DNA of 64,000 nt from Allium sativum (lineage: Eukaryota; Streptophyta; Magnoliopsida; Asparagales; Amaryllidaceae): positions 901,906,177 through 901,970,176 of the forward strand of contig CM060915.1 in NCBI GenBank assembly GCA_030737875.1, given 5' to 3'. The notes under the pieces are model-generated. The model was not told the origin of the DNA. It saw only the letters and a program-made list of their open reading frames with translations, and did not search any database. The translations under genes and the position numbers were made by a program. This document shows positions 22,244 to 32,974 of this stretch, one piece after another. Each line of letters begins with the position of its first letter. Within the stretch, counting starts at the first letter, position 1.

Positions 22244-24690
22244 AACTTATATTTTTTTGCTTGTGAAAAATGCGGACTTTGAAACGAAAGTTGTATTTCT
22301 GCTTGTTTGATCCGATATGGAACTTGCATTTTGATCCAAGTTTGTCGAGCACCTAAAAGCTTGTTGGTGATGACCCAAACTCAAATACACTTTTTCAAAT
22401 GCTATGTTGCATAAATTTTGTCGCGCTAACAGATGCTCCAACTTTGAATTCAAGTGTTTGTTGTTAATGATGCTGCACCATTATGTGACTTCCCTGGATT
22501 TAATTCGGACCCAAGCATGTGAAACAAGTGAAATTTGCGATGGATTGGTCGTGATCGATTTTTACTAAAATGATTGTGGCTAATTCACGCTAAACCCCTT
22601 GTTTTATGATCTTTCTTAGCCATGGAATTTCACCGAAGCAGTACACCTTCTAAAGCGGACGATGGTTATGCCTTTTTCAGTGCGGCAATCTGTTTTGCAA
22701 CAACAAAAACATTGCATATTTTTGGGATAATATTTTGTTATCGACTGCCCATATCAACAGCAGATTAGTCAGTTAAAAATTTAGTTATAGCGAATTTCTG
22801 TTATGAATTGAATGAAATGTCTATGCAAAATTGTTTTATTGAACGGTTTATAACTTATCGAATATTATCTCCACAAACACGACATTCTAATTTGAACTAG
22901 CATTAATGCTCGAGATCAACTAATCGACAAAAGCCGACTGTGGATTTCAAGCGTTATTGTTATAACGATTTATATGAAGGTGTACAACATTTCACATTAG
23001 GGAAATACGTATCTGTGATTTATTTTCTGCTTCCTTTTGGAGAAGTCCTGCATACTTGTTCCCATATCTGGGAGGTATTTATCCTTCATTGTGGGAAGTA
23101 TTTTGGATTTCGTGCCTCTGCTTGGAATAAAATCTAACACTTGTCGCATATAGGATATTCAGACACTACGCAAGTGAACTGGTTAATGTTCAACAACCAT
23201 TCCATCTAAGATGTTCAGACACTACACGAGTTAATTGGATGCTTAATATTCTGCGCATCTAAGATAATTAGATGTTATGCAAATGAGCTTCCTCAATCTT
23301 CACATCTGAGATTTCAGATTCTATGCAAATAGATTTCCCAAGCCTCTTGCCATGGAGTGGGGGACCTTCAGTGTCGGTGCAATGGCCTAACACGAAGGAT
23401 TTTAATTTTCCCTTGCTATGGAGGGATTGCCCTTACTATGTAGGGACTTTGGATTTACCCTTGCTATGCAAGGTTTGCCCTTGCTATGGAGGGATTTCCC
23501 ATACTATGAAGGGATTTTGGATTTACCCTTGCTACGGAGGGTTTACCCTTGCTATGGAGGGACTTTGAATTTATCCTTGCTATGGAGGGACTTTGAATTT
23601 ACCCTTTCTATGGAGGGTTTGCCCTTGCTATAGAGGAACTTTGAATTTACCCTTACTATGGAGGGACTTTAAATTTTGCGTAGTTCCACAAGGTAACCAT
23701 CAGTCGTCGTATCGGATACGCTTAACTATGGTAAGCGATCGAAGATGGTCTGAGAGGCTCTCTTGACAAAACTTTGCAGGGTTTGCGCCATTCCGTAGGG
23801 TGAACATCAGTCCTTGTGTGTCGAATACACTTATCCATCGTAGGCGATCGCAGCCGTACCGAGAGGTTCTTTCGAACATCAGTCGTTATGTCGGATTCAC
23901 CTTGTTATAGTTAGTGGTCGCATCTAGACAAAGAGGTTACGACCCTTTGGGATTTGCAAGGGTTTTCGTCATTCCGTGGAGCAGACACCGACTCCTGTTG
24001 GATGCACTTGACTATGGCAAGTGACCGCAGTCGGGCGCGGGCAACCCCTTGAAACTTGCAACCTTTAGCATTTACTTCGTACCCGCTTACTGAACTCTCC
24101 ACCATTTGACCCTTGGCAACTTCTCTCGCTCACATTCTAAGATGTTGCTTTTAATCGTCACATTTAAGCATGCTGATGTTTTTTTTTCACTCGCCACTTG
24201 AGTTGGTGTTATCGGGGTTTCCACGTTACATCGAGTTTCGAGGAAGCAAGCATTTGTCAGACAGCCTGTAATAAGGAATCGTCTTTTATCAACTTTTGAA
24301 TTATTGAGAATATTGCAAGTAAGAGATATACTCAAGCAAATATGCTTTTAGTCAAGCTAGTGTTCAATACTTCACTGGCAGTTTATTACAGATTGTTTAC
24401 AAGAAGTTTTGAATATAGCAAAAAGTAAAACATGAAGTAAAGCATGAAATAAAGCATAAAGTGGAGTAGCAAATAGAGCGGGAAGTGGAGCAGTGGCAAT
24501 GATGATCGCTTATTCTGATCCATTGAAATTAGAGTGTCAATCATTGATCCTAAGTTGATCACCGACCTTGTATTAAACCATGTTGGAGTTTCGTTATTTG
24601 GACCGGCTTGATTGGTGGGTGCAATCTGCCCCTGAAGAGCTGGAGCAGAGTTTGATGCTTGTAGAGTTTTGACGTACTGTTGCAGTTTTT
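22244..24690 (-). other. Non-coding 3' interior of element A
   Basis: About 2.4 kb where a full Gypsy element would encode pol. No RT, RNase H or integrase motif is found in any frame. It includes the minisatellite at 23405-23690. The first ~90 bp are homologous to 63823-63910 in element E2 (shared GAAAAATGCGGACTT/GAAAATGCAGACTT). Confidence 0.6.
23405..23690. repeat. Minisatellite, ~23-35-bp units
   Basis: About ten units of the type CCCTTGCTATGGAGGG with variable linkers such as ACTTTGAATTTA or TTTGCC. Open frames across it simply reflect the repeat. Confidence 0.85.
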
Positions 24691-24694
24691 TCTT

Positions 24695-26234
24695 CTAAAT
24701 CAACTCCTCAATCAAGTTTTTGAGGTGCCTACATTCATTTGTATTATGACCTGGTTGGTTGCGGAACATACAGAACTTTCCCGAGTTTGCTGCTTTCTCG
24801 CCCATCCTTGTCAGTTTTGGTTCCGCATATTCTTCAGAATTATTCGTTGCAAGATAGATGTTTTTAGGGGTGTCGTTCAAAGGCGTTAGCTCCGATGGGT
24901 TAAAAAGGCGAATCTTCTTATAATCTTTGTTGTCCTTTCCGTCGTTGCCTCGCTTTTTCCCTATAGTATTCATCTGAGTATACCGAGTAGCATCATTTTT
25001 AGGAGCTTCAAGAAGTTGGTTACTTTCAATAATCTGAAGAGGCACATGATTATTGTCCACTCTCGTATACTCCTCGGCCTATTTATAGAATTTCTCGTGT
25101 GTTTGGTTTTTTCATTTTAATCCATCTACCAAATTAGCTTTTCTTATCTATAGCGCCGATTAGAGACATTAATATCAAGCGGGGATCGAGATTCCCCAAT
25201 TCGGACAAAGCAGTGTTGAACCTCTTAAGGAAAGCTTTAATAGGCTCTCTTGGATTCAGCTTCATCGATGTCAGGGAAATTACATCCTTATCCTTTGTAG
25301 CTTGCAGCCTGAACTGCTCCTTGAATTTTAGAGTTAAATCATCAATTCGGTCAATGGATTTGGGTGGCAGCCTTGTGAGCCATAATGATGCCACGCCTTC
25401 TAGATAGAGAGGGAAGCACAAGCATTTGATCTCATCTGTTGCTTTGGCTGCATTCATATTCCATTTATTTCAATAAAGGAAGTGATTCGGATCAGAAGTC
25501 TTGTTGTACAGAGGCAAAGTAGGATGGGCGAACTTTTTAAGGAACTATGCTTTGTAGATCCTCTTTGTGAATGATTTTTTACTGGGGGAGAAGTCCCATT
25601 CTCCTTCACTGTCATTGCGGGTCATGATATATTTCATGATTTTCTTTACCATATCCGCGATATATTCCTTTGAGATGTGTCATTCTGGAGAGCGGACTTT
25701 GATCTCTTTTCCAGTTGTTCGTCTTGGCGAGCGATCGCAATTGGAGGATCTCGGTCTTTTACCTCTACTGTGGGGAGGTGCCCCCTTGGTGGGACTTGCA
25801 ACTCGTCGGGTATCTCGATTCGAATGGCTTTTGGTCTTTGGATTTGAGTTTTGGATATCAGCATTGCCTTTTTCGCTTTCCCATCCATCGAGACCTTCCA
25901 TATTATTGTTACGATTATGATTAGAAGCTGCCAAATTCATGTTCTCTTCTAGGTTGACATGAACCTTTTGAGGAGGAGCAGGATTTGCTTAAGCATTTAT
26001 AAGAGCGTTCATATTTTCCATCAAAGCATCACTAGCATCCATTAAATCTTTATTTGAACTTTCCATGCGTTGATTTAAATTGGTGACAACGACGTCTAGT
26101 TTAGCTCTAGTTACTCTGACTCCACCAACCGAGCTTTCGACAACTTCGAAACGGTTAGTTAATAGCGTAGCTTCATTAGATTCATCGTTGGGTGCTCCAA
26201 CGGTTTTGCTTGCTGTCTTCTTTGACTTATCCAT
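24695..26234 (-). pseudogene. gag: Broken gag of element A
   Basis: The minus-strand reading starts at ATG 26234 (MDKSKKTASKTVGAPND), about 140 bp from the 5' LTR. A basic, Ser-rich linker at 25680-25940 follows. The retrotransposon gag core is at 25134-25457 (CLCFPLYLEGVASLWLTRLP, then EPIKAFLKRFNTALSELGNL). The C-terminal segment at 24695-25060 ends with a knuckle-like CMFRNQPGHNTNECRHLKNL, the same type as in E1. Stops and frame changes separate the blocks (for example after LINA, RSPE and DKKS). The gag type resembles Tat/Athila-like Gypsy lineages. No pol follows, in contrast to complete members. Confidence 0.75.
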
Positions 26235-26371
26235 TATTTCGAAAAAGGGTCTCTATCTTCTGGGAAAGGATTCGTCAGATGGCCTAGATCTTAGATTTAG
26301 GGAATCTATGGTAGAAGCAGGCTTGAAACTTCAATACAAAACTCTTAAGCTTGAGAGAAGTGCGAACGTGG

Positions 26372-26388
26372 CCCCACTGTGGGCACCA
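26372..26388 (-). other. Element A primer-binding site (tRNA not identified)
   Basis: Two bases from the 5' LTR end, the minus strand reads TGGTGCCCACAGTGGGG. The position fits a primer-binding site starting TGG, but I cannot name the tRNA. Confidence 0.5.
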
Positions 26389-26390
26389 AA

Positions 26391-28283
26391 TGTTGTACCC
26401 AAAAAATGGCCACAACACCAAAGGTATCTTCACGATACTTTACCAAAAGGTTAGAAATAAGAAAATGAAGCCACATTCACAAAATAAATAGTAAAAAGTA
26501 GAGAACACAAATTTTAGAGTGGTTCGTCTTTAATAGTAGCCTACATCCACTATAGAGTCGCTTCTCATTATCATACTTGAGTTTATAAAGAATGAATTTT
26601 CTCTCACTACATTCATTCTCTCTCTTTAATAATGATCTTATACTATTCTCTCTCTTTTTAGCTCTAGATTTCACTTGAATCTACCAAAGGAACGGTTCGA
26701 TATTCGCTAAGTTTGGTGGAAATTGATGAATATCTTCAATGCTTGATCACTTGAGTGGTTTTCCTGGATTCCATGGTGATTTTGCATTAGATCTAGGCTT
26801 TAGAGAGGATTAGTAGCGGTTGGAGATCACTTAAGGTCGAGATTGAGAGATTTTAATGGAGTGTGGAGAAGATTTGATCCATTTGTTGTTGAAGGAAGAT
26901 AGTTTGAACTTGAGAAGCCATTAATGGAACTTGGAGTGCTCGAGTGTAGTGGAGCAATGGTTTGGACATCCCTTCAAGTGGAAAAACCGGTTTCTTGAAT
27001 GGTGGAGAAGTGGATATTTATAGGTGTAGTTTGGATGTAGTGGCAAAGCTGTAAAAATGGTGTGAAGGGTACCGATCGATCGACAAGTTATTTACGAAAA
27101 TGCCACTGGGTACACCTGTGTGCAGCTGTCATCACATGCACAATTAATGACCGATCAGCATGCAAACATATTCATGGCTGATCGGTATGTAAACATATTC
27201 CCGACCGACCGGTACATGCTTTTTCTGAGACTAGTCCTTACTCTCACATGATGCCGCATTACAAATTATTACCATTGTGCTTTCTCTTGCCACGTGGTCT
27301 TCGTATTGCCATGGCTTCATTTTATACGAAATCATACATAATTCATTTATAGGAATGATATTTACTGGAATGCCATCACATAAATAATTTTGCAGACTGA
27401 TCCAGATATTAGCGCCGACCGACCCGAGATGAGCTACTGATCGACCAACTATAGATGGAGATGTCGATCCCCTTTTCACCTTGTGACAGACCACGTGTAT
27501 TATCATCCAATGCAGGTATATTTTTGGTCTATATTATATGTTGCGTAAGTTTCTTTGTCATGTAAACATGCAATCCTAACAACGTGCCATCGTGTGATAT
27601 TTGTTTGGATGAAATAAACTGATCCGTATCATCATAGTGTAACTGATTCATTGATAATAACATTACGACCCATGGTATAATATAACACGTTGCATCAATA
27701 AGAAATACATATAAAAGGTTCATATAATTATATTGTTGTGCCAACGTATTCATGTAACCAGTTGGACCAAAATGAATGTTCCTACCAACTCATGTGTGTA
27801 TGGACAACATGCCACAAGTCAAGATGTCAGTATGTAAATATGTTCGCACTTCATGCATGTTGAACATTGAAACTGTATGAAACATTGGACTTACCCATAA
27901 AGCCTCATTTGTGTACTCACATCATGCCACGTAAACCTTATGTAGCTTGCAATCAATTCATGCATGCGAAGGTATCATATGTATAATTCATATTTTATGA
28001 ACTGCAACAAGTTGTTACAGGGCCATCTTCTTTTTATTGTGCCCATGTATGCATTAGCTCCAGGATGTGATTAGGACCGATCCATGCTTATATTTTTGTG
28101 ACCGACCAGAAAAGTGAGAAGATCGAATGACTCTGTCAATAGAACTACCCGACCGATTGGTATGACATCTAATCGACCGATCGGTATGGCGTATGACTGA
28201 CCCGATATCATGATGCACGACCGATCACTTCACTAGACAGTTGACGTATCAATCTCTGAACCGTGTTAGTAGCGGGGTTAACA
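26391..28283 (-). repeat. Element A 5' LTR (1893 bp)
   Basis: It starts TGTTGTACCC and ends GGGTTAACA on the plus strand. It carries the same internal order of boxes as the other LTR. Confidence 0.85.
27014..27023 (-). promoter_or_regulatory. TATA box in element A 5' LTR
   Basis: The minus strand reads CTATAAATAT. The tandem CCGATC/GACCGACC units at 27065-27215 lie just upstream in U3. Confidence 0.5.
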
Positions 28284-28884
28284 GTGATCAACTGTCAACT
28301 AGCATGAACAATAGTTCGTGATTGATGGTTGTGAAAAACAGTTTAGAACGAAATTAATCTTCATGCAAAGTGATTTTGCACGTTGGTTACCCTTGTAAAA
28401 CGAATTTAGTATTAGGAAGCAAATAATTTTTATTGCGTTTATTATGTTTTCCCTATGATATTTAAAAGCAAATTTTACGATGTTTTTAGCACTATGATAG
28501 TTCTATTCTTTATTAGTAAACTAGAAAAATTTCTTTCTCTTTTACAGTATAAGAGCTTACTCTTTCGCCTTAGTTCTTTTATATTTTCTTTCCGGACCTT
28601 TTAATATACAGCTTTACACGTCATTAATTTGTTCTCAACAATTACATTCTCGTATTGACATTTTAAAGTTGAAACAATATTTCATGTATAATTATAAGCT
28701 GATCACGATATTTGACACTTAAGTTAATTATATAATTAAAAATATTCTTTTGAAATAAATGCAATAAAATAATTTTTGTTCAGATTTATCATAATGCTAA
28801 AAACAACTAATATATAGTCCATTATAGTAAAATAAATACTAAGCAAAAGTTATTTTATCACTCAACTTTAAAGATATATCAACT
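28284..28884. other. AT-rich intergenic sequence
   Basis: Between element A and an old LTR remnant. No gene or repeat structure is recognised. Confidence 0.5.
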
Positions 28885-29420
28885 GAAACTCCCCACACCT
28901 CTTAACACCTCCCAAAAGTAGGGTCATGCTAAGAAATGTAATGCTTTACAGGTAATAAGACATATATCATAAAGACTAAGATTCACAAGACATAAAATAA
29001 TAAATACAGTACAAAACATTTTTAAAACTGAACCGAAACATTTATTTCAAAAACCATATATCGTATTAGTTTCAATCCATATGTCTTAGGAAAATAACAT
29101 CTTAGCTACAGAGCAGATACAATAACATGAAATCTTTTTAAATAGTCAATAGTACAACCAACTCTAGGAAAATAGGATAGTATAAAAGGTGAATATATCT
29201 ATAGTAAGAATGAATCACCAAGAACAATTCTCAAAGAAATCAAAACTTATCACCTCCACCCTATGAGCCTAGTGGGGAAGAAAGAAAAAAAGAAAAACGA
29301 GTAAGTTGGACGTAAAGCGTGGAGAGTGATGTAATTACTAATATGATTAAGTAATAAAAGAAAGATAAACTCGATATTTGTTCTAATGTCAGATAGTGTA
29401 ACTGTCCTTGTACAAATACA
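28885..29420 (-). repeat. Old chromovirus LTR remnant
   Basis: The order of motifs matches the minus-strand LTRs of B1 and C1. A CCCCACACC-like start (28891) is followed by ATTTATTTCAAA (29040). Then comes the block CCCTATGAGCCTAGTGGGGAA (29263) followed by an A/G-rich stretch and GTAAAGCGTGGAGAGT (29315), corresponding to CTGAGAACCTGGGGG...AAAGTCTGGCGAGT in C1. Strongly diverged, with no identifiable partner LTR. Confidence 0.5.
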
Positions 29421-29990
29421 AAGGGCATAAATACTGGAATGATTTATAAGGAAATATAAATGAACCGTACAACTAAAGATTTGTTTGATTGTTCACTTGG
29501 TCTTGATTCTTCACATTTTATATTTGCTTAACGCAATATACATGTTTATGTACTAATAATACTTATCAATCGGCTTCCTTGCTACCATAAATTAATATGA
29601 TAGTTAATGGCCCTTATACTGAACTAACCATGCATAGATGCGAAATAGATCATGTCCTTAACATCATTCATCCATGAATTCGTCCTTCAAATGGACATTT
29701 ATCTAGCGCAATGATACGCAGTGTGTAACAACCCGTATTTTGAATAACATGTTATAACATTAATCAAGGCAGAAATAAATGTTAAAATCTGAATCAAGGG
29801 AAATGGGCTGTGCCATTGTGTCCGGCTCGGAAAAATACGCGAAATAGAGTCCGAGTTTTCGAAAATCGGAGTCCGTATAACCCAGTAATGGCCCGTTAAA
29901 GTTTTCAGAAAATCCAGAGTTTAAAAACCGTTCGAAAATCAAATCCGGAGCCAAACAGACTGGGCGTGAAAATTTCCCGCCCAGCCCCAA

Positions 29991-30040
29991 GTCGACTGGG
30001 GAGTCGACTTGCCCCAGCTGGTGTCAACACCCCTGTCGAC
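29991..30040. promoter_or_regulatory. GTCGAC cluster in D LTR U3
   Basis: GTCGAC occurs at 29991, 30003 and 30035, about 130-180 bp upstream of the TATA box. The same arrangement is found in B1 and C1 LTRs. Confidence 0.5.
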
Positions 30041-30170
30041 CTGGGTGGTCGGGCCAGTTTGGCCTGGTGCACCTGTTTTGGCTCCTGGGTCTTGTTTTGT
30101 TGGCTTGTGACGTGATTTGATGGCTCAGATCTAAATTAGGGTTAATCCTATGGCCTAAACTAGTCTCTAC

Positions 30171-30181
30171 ACCTATAAAAA
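30171..30181 (+). promoter_or_regulatory. TATA box in D 5' LTR
   Basis: CCTATAAAAAC about 450 nt into the LTR, the likely core promoter. Confidence 0.55.
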
Positions 30182-30774
30182 CACCCTAATGCCTAGCCTA
30201 AACCATCACAAATCAACCTAATAACTAAATTCTGCCAAAATGCTCCCTAATCATGGCCTCCATCTTCATCTTGAGAGCTTCTAAGGCAAAAAGGAGCCAT
30301 CTTTCTTCATCAAATCAGAGGAGCTACTTATTCTCAAGGCTATTTGTGTAGCTACATCATTCCTAGAGCTTCAACAACATCTCTATCTTGTTCTATTTGG
30401 TTCTAGTTCTCATAGCCACGCTTTGTAAGCCCCACTCTACTCTTAGATTTAAACTATGAAGTTAATATGATCATGTAGCAAGTTGTAATGAGACTTTTGG
30501 GTATAATACTCGCCTTGGGCTATATTTGTATGCATAAATCCATTTATGACTCTTTTGATCTATGATTGTGGCACTATCATGAACCTAGTATCATTTACCT
30601 TGATTTTTGGGTAGAAAGCTATGAGCTTTATTTGGTGGTTATGCATAATGCAACATAGAACTTGGTAGTTATGCATAATGCAACATAGAACCTCTCATAA
30701 CCTTGATGTTAACTTGCATATGATGTTGAACTACATGCTACCCACAAGTTTATTTGCTAAGTTTGAAGTCATAC

Positions 30775-31095
30775 ATGTTTGAGGCCACCCTTATGCCATT
30801 TGACATGTTTGAGGCCAAATCACCTTTATGTTATTGTCATGTTTGAGGTCAAATCACCCTTATGCTATTTGACATGTTTGAGGCCAAATCACCTTTATGT
30901 TATTGTCATGTTTGAGGCCAAATCACCCTTATTCTATTTGACATGTTTGAGGCCAAATCACCTTTATGTTATTGTCATGTTTGAGGCCAAATCACCCTTA
31001 TGCTATTTGACATGTTTGAGGCAAAATCACCTTTATGTTATTGTCATGTTTGAGGCCAAGTCACCTTTTATGCTATCATACATGTTGAGGCCATA
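30775..31095 (+). repeat. Minisatellite in D LTR (~33-bp units)
   Basis: About ten units of CATGTTTGAGGCCAAATCAC followed alternately by CCTTATGCTATTTGA or CTTTATGTTATTGT, giving a ~67-bp higher-order period. The long open frame across it (30779-31141) is a consequence of a repeat length that avoids stops and is not a gene. Confidence 0.9.
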
Positions 31096-31369
31096 TGCTA
31101 GTATGTTGAACCCCTTTTGCCTCAAATATCACCACGTTTAACTTGTGATAGACTTTGCCATCTTATGCCCACCTTGTCATATTCTTATGTTCCCTCTTTG
31201 ATCTATGTGTGTTGATGCGAATTTACGTGCGATGGGAATAAGTTATGGGTAGTTAGGCAAACTTAGATGACATGAAAACATGACTTGAAAATATGACATG
31301 AAAGTTTGATATGTGTTTATGCTTGAAAACATGAACGTGGACATGACATGTAGAAAACATGAAAGTGGC

Positions 31370-31575
31370 CAACTCGAGGTTGGGTTGAGTTTGTAGCATA
31401 AATCTACCCGGAACCGACCGGCTTAACTAGTGGCTACAAACAATAGGACCCAATGTGAGTAGTTGGTCATATCGCACTTAAAACCCAAAGTTAGACTAGG
31501 TTGTGGTGTAAAGCTACCTGGACCCGCCCGGCTTAACTAGTAACCACAACAAAGTCTAATGTGAGAGGTTGGGGT
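31370..31575 (+). repeat. Two covarying hairpin units in D LTR
   Basis: Unit 1: outer arm TTGGGT (31380) with ACCCAA (31448); inner arm GTTTGTAGC (31389) with GCTACAAAC (31433). Unit 2: TTAGACT (31491) with AGTCTAA (31553); GTTGTGGT (31500) with ACCACAAC (31543). Apex CCCGGAACCGACCGG or CCTGGACCCGCCCGG. The same structure, with different helix sequences, is in B1 and C1 LTRs. Confidence 0.75.
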
Positions 31576-32353
31576 GCATTAAGTTAATTAATGCCACATG
31601 GTAGGGTTAAGTCATGGACTACTTGAATACTTAACCAATTGAACACGATGGATTGTTGGGGTTAAGTCATGAACCACTTGGGTATACTTAACTAACTTGA
31701 TACATGGTTTGGATAGGGTTAACCACACTTAACCAATTAGAAACCCTAGTTTGCGGGGCCCTTTTCAGCAGTAACCCACCAGGGAGTATCGGGATACCCT
31801 AGGGACTAGGCTAGGGGTGGGGCACGATTACTGGGCTGATTGTAAGTGACCAAAAAGGGACGGCTAGGTAGGTGCGCCATTGTAGATTCCGGCGGACTAT
31901 GGTCATGCACATAGTCTGGGGATGAAAGACAGACATAGGCAACAATAGGCTTGGACTGTGCGTGCTTGTTTTGTGTCAGTGGTTGGCACCCTAGGGCCTG
32001 GATACACCCTAGGGTGGACCTAGCACAGTCGACTACATCTCGCGGTTGGGCCATATGACACCGACACTTGACGAGTTAGGCTTATAGGGAGCCGATCGAC
32101 TAGACCGTGTAGTTGGACCTTGATTTAGGTCATCTCATGATGTTGGGCTAATTTTGGGCCAAGGGATCATTTCTTGTTTATACTTGACATGGATTAGAAT
32201 ACTAGTACACTTGGTGCAACTTAACCTTGTATATGCGATGCAACACTTGATCTATCTTTTTAACTTTTCACCATGCCAGTTTAGTTATCATACTATGTTT
32301 CATCTCTGTTTTACATGTCCAGTTAACTTTATTAGTTTCTATACTAATAGTAG

Positions 32354-32440
32354 GTAGGACTTACCAGTCTTTATGACTGACCTGTTTTCCTTTCGCCTCT
32401 TTTCTTCCGTCCCCCCCCCCCAGGTTCTCAGGGTGGGAAC
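32354..32440 (+). promoter_or_regulatory. Conserved pyrimidine tract with AG, possible 3' splice site
   Basis: GGACTTACCAGTCTTTATG leads into a long pyrimidine run ending C11 (32411-32421), then AG and GTTCTCAGGG. The same order is conserved in the minus-strand LTRs of C1 and B1 at the same distance (about 350 nt) from the LTR end. Confidence 0.5.
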
Positions 32441-32787
32441 ACTAGCACCTGGCTTGGATCTTTGGCTTGCTTTTCTGACAGCTCATGTACGGTTTGGACT
32501 TGAGCTTTGCTATGGCCACACCACTGTTATCTTTGGGGAATAATTTACTTATGTATTTTTCAGTTTATGTTTTCTAGACTTGTAGTAGCTGGAAAAATGA
32601 TGACTAAGTACTTTGATGTAACTTGACTATGGTTTTGAAATAGTAATTTTATTCCGCTGCTTTATTTACTCTGTTTTACTCATATGTTCTGTCTTGTGAT
32701 ATCTTCATGCATGTTTACCTTGTCCAACACCCCTCCAAAGCTAGTGTACTTGCAAGAGTGACCCTGGCGGAGGTGGGGTGTTACATT

Positions 32788-32799
32788 TGGTATTAGAGC
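32788..32799 (+). other. Element D primer-binding site (iMet tRNA)
   Basis: TGGTATTAGAGC two bases after the LTR end, one mismatch from the iMet-complementary TGGTATCAGAGC. C1 has the same variant. Confidence 0.85.
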
Positions 32800-32974
32800 A
32801 TAAGGTTTTACTAGACCGGACAAAAGTTTTAAAAACCCTTTTGAAAAACTATTTTCAAAACCAATTAAGTATTTTTCCAAGAAAGTCTAGTTTATTTTAA
32901 AAGGCTATTCCCCAAAACCATTAGCACTATCCTTTGTTTCCTCGTTCTCAATCTATCTTTTTCTTCGTTTCAGT

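Larger units (their letters stand above)
20203..28283 (-). mobile_element. Element A: gag-only Gypsy-type element with ~2-kb LTRs
   Basis: An 8081-bp element on the minus strand. LTRs lie at 20203-22231 (2029 bp) and 26391-28283 (1893 bp), with plus-strand starts TGTCGTACCC/TGTTGTACCC and end GGGTTAACA. Flanks GGGAT (20198-20202) and GTGAT (28284-28288) match 4 of 5, a plausible target duplication. The 4159-bp interior has a broken gag at the 5' side, then 2.4 kb of non-coding DNA with a minisatellite. No protease, polymerase or integrase is visible, so it resembles a TR-GAG/LARD-type non-autonomous element that would need pol in trans. Confidence 0.85.
29724..32785 (+). repeat. Element D 5' LTR (3062 bp)
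   Basis: It has TG...CA ends. In order it holds a GTCGAC cluster (29991-30040), a TATA box (30171-30181), a ~33-bp minisatellite (30775-31095), two covarying hairpin units (31370-31575), and the pyrimidine tract with C11 plus AG|GTTCTCAGG (32354-32440). The final 320 bp match 34345-34664. Confidence 0.88.

Noticed and set aside
30779..31141. 120-codon repetitive open frame
   Set aside because: A minisatellite whose units lack stops; no protein family.
31370..31575. Hairpin units as tRNA genes
   Set aside because: Two long coaxial helices with a GC-rich apex do not form a cloverleaf, and there is no anticodon arm or B-box GGTTCGANTCC.
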